64,000 nt of DNA from Ramazzottius varieornatus (Eukaryota; Tardigrada; Eutardigrada; Parachela; Ramazzottiidae). The translations under genes and the position numbers were made by a program. Shown piece by piece: positions 9,005 to 19,269 of the stretch. Where the stretch lies: contig BDGG01000001.1 in assembly GCA_001949185.1 (NCBI GenBank), forward strand, positions 2,249,324 to 2,313,323, read 5' to 3'. The notes beneath the pieces are model-generated. The model was not told the DNA's origin and searched no databases. It was given only the letters and a program-made list of their open reading frames with translations. Each line of letters begins with the position of its first letter. Positions within the stretch are counted from its first letter, which is position 1.

Positions 9005-10830
9005 ATGAACTTCGCGAAAGTACGTCATCGCACGCGTACGGTTGAACGCCGGTCCGAAAAGTTTGCCCTACCAACCCCCCTAACCAACCCCTACCGTTTT
9101 TTTCCGAAGGTCGTATGGAATTTTCTAAAGAAAAATCCTGCATCAAACTCCATCCCACCCATCCCTATACCTGGAAGCGCCGACAAGTACCTCGTTCACC
9201 CGCAGGACAAAGCTGAATTCATCAGCCAGACCTTCGCCAAAGATTACATGGACTGCCCGAGCCACTGCCTGAACCAAAATTTGCCTCCGCAAGTCTGCCG
9301 TATCGACCCTCCATGCAAGCCACACTGTCCAGAACTTGTAGTCACCACTTCCGCTGTGCTTCTCAGTATCCGAAAGCTCGATGTCAACAAAGCTGGCGGT
9401 TCATTGCTCATTACAAACCGACTGCTGAAAATAACTGGCACAACAGTCATCTACCCTCTCATGAGACTGTTCAATCTCTCTCTGTCTACGGGTAAGTTCC
9501 CCACTGCCTGGAAGAAAGCTGATGTCCTCCCTATGCCAAAGAAAGGAGGCTCCGTCTTCCGACCGATCTCGCTCCTTCCTCCTCTTTCTAAACTTTTTGA
9601 AAAACTTTTAGCAGACCACATCAGCCACTTTATGAACTGACAGGTTGTTCTCTGATACCCAGTTTGGTTTTAGGAAACAACGATCAACGGAGATGCAGTT
9701 ACTGCAAATGAGCCACAAGTGGATGCAGGTCCTACTCGAACGGAAGGAAGCTGATATAGTCTTCCTCGACTGCAAGAAAGCCTTCGACAGACTGCCGCAT
9801 GATGTAACCATAACCGGTCTGTCAAAGGCGGGAATCAAGGGCCAGCTGCAAGTTCTCATCGCTGATTACCTCCGGGGTGGAAGTCAGAGTGGTGGTGTAC
9901 GGACACTTTTCGGAAGAAAGTCAAGTAAAGTCAGGAATTCCTCAAGGTTCCATCCTCGGCCCGCTGTTGTTTAACATCGCTGTCAATAGCCTATCAAGCA
10001 GTCTGCTGTGCGAAGTTCTCCAGTATGCTGACGACATAGTCATCTGGCGAGTTGTCAGCCGCGTGTAGAGCATTATAATGCTCTACAGAGTGATCTGGAT
10101 AGTCTGTCTGAATGATGTGAAGATACAGGCCTCGAAATCAATCCTATTAAGTCGCAACATCTTCGACCATCCAACAAGACTACGAAAACGACGGAAATCA
10201 GCGGCGGAAGTTACAAGTTCGCTTCGGAAGATATCCCGACAGTTGCTGACGCGGAACGCCTTGCAGTAACGTTTTCAAGCAAGATGAAATGGACAGCGCA
10301 AACAGACAACGTGACAAGTAAGAGCAGAAGACGGTTGTACGCGATCAATGCCTTCTTTCCTCGGCATTTTGGGTTAGTCGAGCAGTTGCTTTTCAAGAGT
10401 ATCGTCCGATAAGTGGCGTAGTATGCATCTTCATCATGGCATTCGACAGGAAAAGGTCTTCAGAAGCAGCTTGAAGGAATTCAGAAAAATTTCTTGAAGA
10501 GCATCCGACTTGGAAAGATGGATGGAAAAGACCAACATGACAAGGACTTTGTCCAATATCGGCAGCACTTGGCAGGAATCAGCTGGCATCCCCTTTGGAG
10601 AAGACGGCTAGAAGGTATTATGATAAATGTATTCAAGATCTGGAATGGTACATTTGCAGGAGGAGGCTTCATTATGAAAAGAGAAATGCCAGCCAGAACC
10701 ACGAGAAGCCAGGCGAAAGAAAGTCTACTCGAACCTGTCAGCCAAGCTTCCCGGTCATGCAAGATACTGGAATCAACAGCTTTCTCCTTTGCATACGTTG
10801 AATCTTCTATCCTGAAATATCCTTTGGTCA
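9005..10830 (+). mobile_element. Decayed LINE (non-LTR retrotransposon) reverse transcriptase
   Basis: Frame-broken remnants in order: pre-RT region (FFPKVVWNFLKKNPAS, KAEFISQTFA), RT motifs (TAWKKADVLPMPKKG, FRPISLLPPLSKLFEKLL, DTQFGFRKQRSTEMQLLQ, DIVFLDCKKAFDRLPHD), GIPQGSILGPLLFNI and the catalytic QYADDIVIW with YADD. Then come thumb and C-terminal pieces (TSKSRRRLYAIN, GLQKQLEGIQKNFLKS, LWRRRLEGI). The jockey/CR1-like GIPQGSILGPLLF and YADD signatures indicate a non-LTR element. Several frame changes and stops, including one just after 9635, show it is dead. The upstream endonuclease and the 3' tail were not found. Confidence 0.85.
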
Positions 10831-11049
10831 TTCCCAGTCCATGAGATCTTTTGACTCTGGCGGCTTTAAAGCGTACTTTGTTCCCTCTAAGGTTCTGCGC
10901 AGTACGTCATCACGTAAGTGAATTATACCCCGCGAAAAGTTTACGGTACATCAAACTGATTGTTTAATTGTCGCCCATCAGGTTTCCACTTATTGCTCAT
11001 TGTTTTCTGAATTTCTAACTGGAAGCACATTGCTGAGCTCCTTGCCGCA

Positions 11050-12489
11050 ATGAGCTATAAAACTTATAGCACTTACTCTGTGGAGGAGGCCAAGCGTCAT
11101 GTTATTGCACTGGAAAGGTGGGAGGGAAGCATTCGGAGTTACGCCAAGGCTGTTTGAATATCTGAATCGACATTGCGCCTTTGGAAGTAAGAACTGATTC
11201 AACTTGTTTCGGATCCCTTAGTATTTCTCCAATAACTTTTGTCATTCTCAGGTTAGGAAAGCTTCCACAAAACAGCAGAAACTCCGCAAAGCTGATTATG
11301 CGCCCTGAACTCGATGCAGAGGTGTACAGCAAATACGAAGAGCGTCTCGCGCAGCTCAAGCCCACTCGAGATTTTGACCTGCAAAGAATGACTCTTGCCG
11401 CTGTTGTCAAGCTAGGAATCACCGGGTTTAGGGCTTCGAAAGAATGGGCGGAGAAGTTTAGAACGCGACGTGGAATAGTTTTGAGAGTCACAACGAAGAT
11501 TGGCCGAAAGTTCGCGCAAACGGACGAAGACAAGGTAAGATGTCTGCTTATTACGGTAGGTGATGTCATGTCATGAAATGTTTTTCGAAGCTGTGTTACT
11601 TGCTATTGCATTACGATTAGTGACGATAGGCGAAAAATGAACTGCCATTCGCTTTTCCTATCTGCAGATCCAGGAAGAATTCTTCCTACACAGGATCTTT
11701 GAAGCTGTCTCCCTAAATCAACCTCATCCTTACCACATCATGAACATGGACCAGACTTCTGTCAGACTGCAGAACTCGTATAAGAAGACGCTGTCTCCAA
11801 AAGGTGCGAAGGAAGTTCGAACTGTCCAGCCTCCAGGAGATTCCGAATGCCTCACGGTGTGCCTCACAGGTTGCGCCGACGGCTTAAATTCCCCGCTTGC
11901 ATTGTGTTCAAAGGCAACAAGAAGACCGGAAAGCTGTCGCCAAGAATCCTAAACAAGTTGGTCATGCCCGAGAAAGTGCGCATTTTCAGTACTCATCCGG
12001 GGTGGTGGAATTCGGCTTTTGATCAGTTCTGGATCAGCGAAACACTCGACGAAGGACACGATGGTGAACCCTGATCCGCGATCGTGCGCCAGCTCATGGG
12101 AGTTTTGACAGTCAGCTTCTACTGAAAATCTGGGTATTGAACAGGTGTTCATTCCTGCTGGACTTACTGGTACCTATCAACCTCTCGACGTAGGTGTTAA
12201 CTTTCCCTTTAAATCGTACCTGCGGCGATCTTACCATGTCTGGAGGGATGATCTCACCGCTGTTACCAAGAGTGGGTACTTGAAGAAGCCGAGCCGCCAA
12301 GACTGGGACAAAATCAAGGTTTCTACGGTTTCTATACCAAAAAAAAATTCTTTTGTTGGAGCTAATATTATGCAAGAGCCTTTGTACATGTTAGCTGGAC
12401 AGGAGGAGATTATGGATAATCGTGAGGATTTGGAGGCCTCTTTCGAGTGTAGTTTCAGCTCGGTGCAAGATTCATTCGCACAAGAATAA
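11050..12489 (+). mobile_element. Decayed pogo/Tigger-type DDE transposase
   Basis: Begins with an N-terminal helix-turn-helix-like exon (ATG 11050, TYSVEEAKRHVIALERWEG..SYAKAV, stop, ISESTLRLWK) followed by a GTAAG donor. Next come a CENP-B-like segment (TLAAVVKLGITGFRASKEWAEKF) and the catalytic domain: MNMDQTSVRL (first Asp), TVCLTGCADGLKFPACIVFKG, a frame-shifted RDRAPAH stretch (second Asp), then PAGLTGTYQPLDVGVNFPFK (third Asp). At least one internal stop and two frame changes make it a pseudogene. No flanking terminal inverted repeats were identified by eye. Confidence 0.85.
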
Positions 12490-13335
12490 AGCGTAACTGC
12501 ATGGAAATTGATTGACGAGCCTTTGATTGACGAGCCTTTGATTGACGATCTAGTTGTTTTTCTATACCCGGCAGGTAATATTTACGGGCCTGTCACGTGA
12601 CTGCGCAGAACTTTAGAGGGAATACAGTACTTGTCTCGTTTAAACTTCTCAGACTTTAAATGGTGTAAAGAAAATATTAATACTTTGTTGCTGGTTTAAA
12701 ATTCAGATTTAACAATATTGTCATTGTTGTCTACACCTCCTGTCTCTTCCGGCATTCTCGCCAAACTTTCAAACTTTTGTCTCAAAACGATAAGCCTGGC
12801 TTCTCATTGACAAATAAAGGTAATTATTATTATTATGTGGAGCCCTGCAGCAGTAGCTGAAACCAGTACTGCTTCTGCACTGCATCCGGTTTCCAGAAAC
12901 TGCAACTGCACTGCATTTTAAGATTAAGAGTTTCTGCCCACCAACGGTACACTATTCCTACAGCAAAAGAGCGCCCTCTGAAGAATATGTTGCAGTAAAG
13001 CGTTGACATGTCACATTACTCAATACTCACATGCGCAACGCTGACATCAGCTGACTGTAGTCTGTAAACAAGATTCGAATTAATTCCGAAATTACATAAA
13101 CAGAAAATTCAGTTTCCCATTTCTGATCCTGTGTTCCAGTCTTCTTACGCGTAAGACTAACATCTGCTTGTACTCCAAACGCGGCCCCACCTGGAAGGAA
13201 GCGCCAGGCAGATCTTTGGATAGGAGGTTGAAGATCGGACACTCGTCCATCTGCAGCGGCGCATTCTACGCGGCTACACCTACGGGCAGCTAATCTCATC
13301 ACCGTTTTCTGCCTCTTCTCGTCCAGGAATCTACC
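12490..13335. other. Intergenic upstream of RRAGA
   Basis: No gene seen. A short tandem array lies at 12509-12548. A good acceptor (CTCTTCTCGTCCAG) ends at about 13326, nine bases before the RRAGA ATG, so a 5'-UTR intron or leader exon is likely. Confidence 0.45.
12509..12548. repeat. Short tandem repeat, 15-bp unit
   Basis: TTGATTGACGAGCCT is repeated twice and then partly a third time (TTGATTGACGA). It lies just past the transposase remnant. Confidence 0.85.
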
Positions 13336-14767
13336 ATGAAGAAAAAGGCACGCACTGTCTAACTTGAAAACATATTAACACGACATTTACGCTCTCTTTG
13401 TGCTGTAGGTTTTGTTGATGGGAAAGTCGGGTTCCGGAAAGGTAAGGCACACCTCAAGCTTCAGTCTAATTACGGTCCTCAACTGTTGTCCTTTGATAGA
13501 CGAGTATGCGGTCCATCATTTTCGCCAACTACATTGCACGGGATACGCGACGTCTAGGAGCAACCAGTGCGTACGATAGTGATTAGAGTAAACTTAGAAG
13601 TTGTTGCGATGATATGAAGCTGACCTTCGTTTCTCTGTGGTGTAGTCGATGTAGAACATTCACACGTCCGCTTCCTGGGAAATCTCGTGCTGAACTTGTG
13701 GGACTGCGGTGGCCAAGAAGCTTTCATGGAGAATTACTTTGCTAGCCAGCGAGAAAACATCTTTCGGAATGTCGAAGTATTGATCTACGTCTTCGATGTG
13801 GAAAGTCGCGAGTTAGAGAAAGATATGCATTATTACCAGTCTTGCCTTGAAGCTCTCATCCAGCATTCAGTGGACGCCAAAGTCTTCTGCTTGATCCACA
13901 AGATGGATTTGGTTCAGGAAGATCATCGTGATAAGGTAACGAAGCTATGACAATCATCACATCGTCCAAAAAGGAACGAAGAATGGAAATATTTAACCCA
14001 TAAGGCAAAAGCTTTTCTGAGTTGTATGCAGGTTTGCGATGGATTGCTTGCTCGTGCGCTTAGCGCCTGCTGCTGGACTGTGGTGCACCGAGACATGCGC
14101 CTGCATACATCAATTCTGTTTTTGGTTTTTGTAGGTTTTCAAAGAGAGGGAGGAAACTCTCAAACGTCTCAGCCGTCCGCTCGACTGTACCTGCTTTAAG
14201 ACCAGCATCTGGGACGAAACTCTGTACAAAGCATGGTCAAGTATTGTTTACCAACTCATACCCAACGTCAACATTCTGGAACGAAACCTGCTTCACTTCG
14301 CCGAGATAATCGAAGCCGACGAGGTTCTCCTATTCGAACGCGCCACATTTCTAGTCATTTCCCACTGCCAACGCAAACCCCACCGTGACGTCCACAGATT
14401 CGAGAAAGTCAGTAACATCATCAAGCAGTTCAAGCTCAGCTGCACAAAGCTGGCAGCGCAGTTTCAGAGCATGGAGGTCCGCAACTCCAACTTTGCTGCT
14501 TACATGGACGTCTTCACACCCAATACTTACGTCATGGTTGTCTGTTCCGATTCAACTATCCGTAAGTCCTTCGTCAGTTTCCTGTTTAGCCACGTCACAT
14601 CCTATCCGGCTATCCCATATATCTTCCAGCCCTGATTGAGTTGATTTATTTTTCCTGCAGCTTCCGCCGCAATGCTAATAAACATTCGTAATGCCAGGAA
14701 GCATTTCGAGAAGCTGGAGCATCTCGATCAAGCTCGAGCAATTTCAGCGATTACTTCCAATCGTTGA
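13336..14767 (+). CDS. RRAGA: Ras-related GTP-binding protein A/B (Rag GTPase)
   Basis: Six exons: 13336-13347, 13409-13441, 13500-13566, 13646-13935, 14135-14561, 14661-14767, total 311 aa (vertebrate RagA is about 313). The join gives [20 protein letters not shown] (P loop), [37 protein letters not shown] (G3), [20 protein letters not shown] and [15 protein letters not shown] (G4), followed by the C-terminal roadblock domain ending AISAITSNR. RagA/B pairs with RagC/D on the lysosome and recruits mTORC1 when amino acids are present. The first exon holds only four codons and requires a GC-AG intron, because MKKK must join VLLMGKSG and no GT donor is available. Confidence 0.97.
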
Positions 14768-15179
14768 GAAGGTCCTACATGTGTTCCTTATTGCGAGGGT
14801 TCATTCCTGAGAACGACTCTTTTTTCAGGACGTCGGTCGAGTGAAGTCATTATTTTACGAAAATGGTGTTTTCTGCTCTTTCGATTATCTACGGGATAGA
14901 TTCATTTCGGAAATCACGCTTCTCCAGTCTTGTAATTTATTCTGCCCATTTCTACTTTTTATCTTTTTTTATCACAATTTGTTTCCGTGCTTTGGAGGCT
15001 TCATCTAGTTAACAAACATATAACCACAATATCCGAGTAACAAACACCCATGAGCTGGTTTCATACCCGGGTAAGAGAAACAAGTCCGTCAGCGACAGTC
15101 AAGTCTGAGTTGGAAATAATAAAAAACACGAGATAAAAACAAGCAACTCCTTTGCGTCTCTGCCTCCTTTTAGTCAACG

Positions 15180-18100
15180 TTACTTCTTCTTGAGAATCGC
15201 GCTCAGCTGCAGCTTCTCCAGCTCCTTGTTTATGGAATCCAACCTGCTAATCTTTTCCAGTTGGTTCTTCTCCAGGACTTTGCCAGCAACCTGTTCTTTC
15301 TTCAAGGAGTTGATTTCTTGGATTTTCTGTCACAAAAACCGAAATGAGCGAATTAAGCAGAAGGCTGGTTCTTAAGCCAATTCACTTACTTTGTTGAGTT
15401 TGAGGATCTTCTTATCCTTTTCAGGATCGCCAGTCGACACGGTATGCTGGTTTTCATCCTCAGAGGTGAGTTCCGGTGAATGTGCTCTCTCCACCGGTTT
15501 GGGCTTCTTCTGGAGCTTCTCCGCGCTCTTGGATGGTTGTGGAGAAGGCGTAGCAGCGGGAGAGCTTGACTGTCCATTCTGGCCGTTCTGTCCCACGCTC
15601 CTCATGGAGGTACTTCTTGGAGTGTTACCTTGGGCTTGGTTAGAGCCGGTCCTTGGTCGATAAGGCTGATTGGCGTTGGAGCCAGTCCTCGGACGGTATA
15701 CTTGGTTGGTGTTGGAGCCTGTACGAGGTCGGTAAGCTTGATCCGCATTTGAGCCTGTTCGTGGTCGATACGCGTCTGCGTTCGAGCCGGTGCGAGGTCG
15801 CGAGGAAGAGTCTCCTGACTGACCAGCACCTCCATCTGCCTCTCCCTGCAAAATCAAAAGACATCTCATTGAGTAACGTCAAACCAGTTACTCTGACGAG
15901 AACAAACGAATATCAGCGATAAAATTTATCTGTAAGGACTTCCCAAACCAACAAACGAAGCACACGCATCTTCGAGGAACCTACATACACCACGCCAGGT
16001 ATTCAACCTAGCCCGTGTATATATAGACCAGTGACGTCTAGCATACGTCAGTTATTCAGAAACTTGCGTTCACTAGGCATGGTACTGGAAACGGCTCACG
16101 TGTATGCAGGTGAATGACAAGATAGTACATCTTGCTTTACCAAAGCGGCAAAGCCCATTTCTTACCTTTCCAGCTTCGCTCTTTGGCTTCTTCTTCTTCT
16201 TGGCTTTGCTCTTTGCATCTTCATCCACAGGCGCGTACCCAAAGGTCCCGGTCGACCTGGGTACAGACGAGGGCTCGTTATACAAGGCAGAAGCACCCTG
16301 GGCGGAAGCAGGGGCGTATCCTACAGGTCCACCAGGCCGGTTCCTCATCGACGGAGGCACGTAGGCAGCAGCTTTCTTCGGTTCGTTTACCACATAGTTG
16401 CTACCCAGTTCCTTCGAAGGATCCGGTGCTTTGTACGTACCAGGGGGAGCAGGACGCCAGCAGACTTGAAAGAGCTCGCCGCTATAGGACTGCTCTTGGA
16501 GAAGCTTACCCGTATAGTGCCACAGCGTATGCTTATTGCCCACCTGCAAAAGTTCCGAGATGAAGACCTCGCTCTCTTGAAAGTAAGGCCGCATTCGATC
16601 AAAGTTACCTTCAGTCTTGGTGACGTGGTGCCCATCAAGATGATGGCGCCATCCGGCGACCATTCGATGTGCGTCATGTACTCCGAGTCCCGACCACAGA
16701 CCTTCTTTATGGCCACCATATCCCAGATTTCAAACACCCCTCGAATGTTCCCATGACCATACAGGATCATCAGGTTACCGAAAGGGTTGTACTGTAACCC
16801 GTTCCGGTACTGACTGTCGAACGTATGGACCAGGTCGCCCTTCTTGCTGAAGATGCACGTCTTGCCCGGCATGAAACCATAGATCACAACGAACGTATCA
16901 CCTGAAAAAGCCGTTTCACGTCTGTCAACATATTCCCCAGTTTTTTCCGTCGCACATTTCAGAATGTCTTAAGAAAGATTGTAGCCTCAATCCTGTATTA
17001 TAATTTCCGATTTATTAATACTGTAATCGGGAGCTCAACAAACAACCTCGACCAGATTGCTTTCCGAAGCGGCGCATGCTTTTAGTCTCATTAGCTGAAG
17101 CGCGCGCCACTCGAAAGAACAATCTTGTTCGATTTATCTGTCCAGTTCCCACCTTTATCATTACACTTCCTTCGAGTTTCGATACTTTTCATACCTTTGG
17201 GGCTCCACTCACAGGCGTGGACGGGACCTTCCTTGTCCAACCCGATGATTAGCGAGTCAGAGGACGTGTTCATCAGGAACAGCTGCGAGGAGCCGTAGTA
17301 CGAGCGCTCGTCCATATCTTGCGAGGCTAAGAAAAGCACGTGAGTTCCCTGCGCGTTCCATTTGAAGATGACCTGGTCCTCCTTCACCACGCTTCGTGCG
17401 GCCAAGGCATCAGCTGGGTCGTCCATCTTTGGAAACTTGTACAGCCGGACGAAGCCAGGTGTACTCTTGTTCGGGTTGAAGACGATCAGATGGTACGGCT
17501 GCGACGCGGGAGAGATGGACAGTTCCCCTATCCTGGCCTTCGGTGAAATCTGCGGCTTGCCTAGTCAACGAAAAATTCGTTAGAACTATCACTCACAGTA
17601 AACTCTTTCCCCTTTCACCATAACAGAATGAGGCGCAGCTTACTGAAATTGCTGTGATCGAATAAGTAACTCTGATCTTTGCCCATCAAGAAGAGTAGAT
17701 GTTCATCATGCGACCATCGAACTTTCCTACAAAGCCAAAATTATGTTAAACGTTGTTGGTGCGCCATGTCGAAAAACTATCAGTCTAAAATGTTACCAAG
17801 TTGTTTCCGACTGGGAGTAAACAGCTTTGACCGTCCGGTTCTTCAGATCGTACACGGTGCAGCTGTTATCCTCCTTCTTGGCGGGTGCGTCCCACAAGAC
17901 CAGGTAACCTTCTTGGGGAGAGAACGCCGCGTCTCGAACCAAGACAGTCCCCGTACCCAAATCCAGAGTTTCCTTGTTGACCAAATCTGCCAGCTGAACA
18001 CTACACATAACACGGAATACGTTCATGAGGTTAAATACATCAATAAAACAACTTGTGAGTTGTGAGGGGGTATTATGATAAGTATTTGATCAAGCTTACC

Positions 18101-18635
18101 CTGTTGGTGTGTGATACACCAAATAATTGCCTTGCGGACTGAAGACCATGAATCGACTGTCCATCTTCAACCTGCAACACGCATTAGTTTTAAACATGGT
18201 CCCTACTTCAGGGGGAATCCTGAGGAACCTACGAGGCAAAGAAATCCACAGGTTGGTTGGATGGTGGTCCATGGATGAGCTGGATCCCCTGCGTACCTCG
18301 CACTAACAAAACAATACAATGTCATGTAGTAAGTCATTCAACAGCCAGACCTTGATTGACAACTGCGCAATAAACACGAATTATTATCAACGAATCAAGC
18401 GAAGCCAGTACACCGGAGAACAAAACGAAAACAGTAGCTTCTTCTCAGATCGTCAACAGGAAAATTAACGCCTTCGGACAGCTAAATCGACCACGGTTCT
18501 CAAAGAGAGCAACAGGAATGCGAACAGCAGTTTCACGAGATGACGACCACCAAGCCACTTGCACTTACATGCTAGCATCAGTCCGGATGAGGTGGCACTG
18601 TCGGTCGTTTGTCCATCTATCTTCGTGGCGGCCAT
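15180..18635 (-). CDS. EIF2A: Eukaryotic translation initiation factor 2A
   Basis: Start 18635 (MAATKIDGQTTDSATSSG), stop 15180, about nine exons. eIF2A is a WD40-propeller protein that binds the 40S subunit and can deliver initiator tRNA independently of eIF2. Visible pieces include MIYGFMPGKTCIFSKKGDLV, GLQYNPFGNLMILYGHGNIRG, MTHIEWSPDGAIILMGTTSPRL, WHYTGKLL and VCWRPAPPGTY. A basic KAKKKKKPKS stretch and the C-terminal helix (LKKEQVAGKVLEKNQLEKI...ELEKLQLSAILKKK) follow. Between them this protein has five near-identical 12-residue repeats around RPRTGSN, not a usual feature of the family. One intron carries a MITE-like element at 17046-17132. A small ORF ends about 10 bases before its ATG on the same strand. 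Confidence 0.95.
15633..15812 (-). repeat. Coding minisatellite in EIF2A (RPRTGSN repeats)
   Basis: Five consecutive 36-nt units encode versions of Y-RPRTGSN-(A/T)(D/N)Q(A/V/P) in the low-complexity C-terminal linker of EIF2A. Codon usage differs between units but the amino acids are kept, which suggests selection on the peptide. Each unit is basic and Ser/Thr-containing. Confidence 0.85.
17046..17132. mobile_element. MITE-like inverted-repeat element, copy 1 (EIF2A intron)
   Basis: The left end, CCTCGACCAGATTGCTTTCC then GAAGCGGCGCA, mirrors the right end (GCGCCACTCGAAAGAACAAT, then CTTGTTCGA). The same ends recur at five other intronic places in this window, so this is a non-autonomous DNA element family. 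Confidence 0.7.
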
Positions 18636-18644
18636 CGTGACGAA

Positions 18645-19200
18645 TCAGCTTTGCAATGCGACGAAACGAAAACAGGAATGTGTCAGATAAGGCTTGTTCG
18701 TCTGGAGGAAACTCTGAATGGAACTTGAGAACTTGTCGAGATTGACGAGCTGCTCTTCTGCTGGAATGAAGGTTCTGCCTGTGCCAGACTGCCAGCTGAC
18801 AGCTTGCTCTTTGAAGTGCGACAAGGACAAGTGACGTAGCGAGGCTGTACGGTACGAAGTATCTTCGACTCCGGTTCCGTCCGGAAAGCGAAGCGGAATG
18901 GCCACCTGCTCCCCGCTTGATGGAACTTTTATCAAAACGCTAAAACGTTTCCACTTCCGGTCGTTCCACAACCGCACTCGAGTTACTTCGGAGTTTGGAG
19001 CTGGCAATTATAAGCGCCGCAGTTTCTCGTGCTCCCGGGTCTGAGCATTCCTTTGGGACCTTTAAGCTAGCGACGACGCTGTCTTGTTCTTGTTCGTGGA
19101 CGGATATCCAACCCGGTTCCGGATTTTTAGGGATCTCGGTAAGTTTCTTAATATTGATAGCTGATGTTGGGACATCATCTTCGGCAAATCTTCTGCCCAT
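18645..19200 (-). CDS. Hypothetical small protein directly upstream of EIF2A
   Basis: Two overlapping open frames. The first starts at ATG 19200 (MGRRFAEDDVPTSAINIKKL, NPEPGWISVHEQEQDSVVASLKVP). The second continues past it (TRVRLWNDRKWKRFSVLIKVP, GTGRTFIPAEEQLVNLDKF) to a TGA at 18645. One possible splice from the Pro-Gly before WISVH to VTRVRLWNDRK would join them, but it is not certain; a frameshift is equally possible. I do not recognise the product. Its stop is only about 10 bases from the EIF2A start, and its start is about 70 bases from the divergent PNLDC1-like start. It could be the first cistron of a dicistronic mRNA or an uncoding 5' leader. Confidence 0.4.
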
Positions 19201-19269
19201 GATTATTGGTAGTCATACGTAGGCAGACGCCACTGACGATGTACCAAAGGCCTTCTTTTGCAGAGAAAG

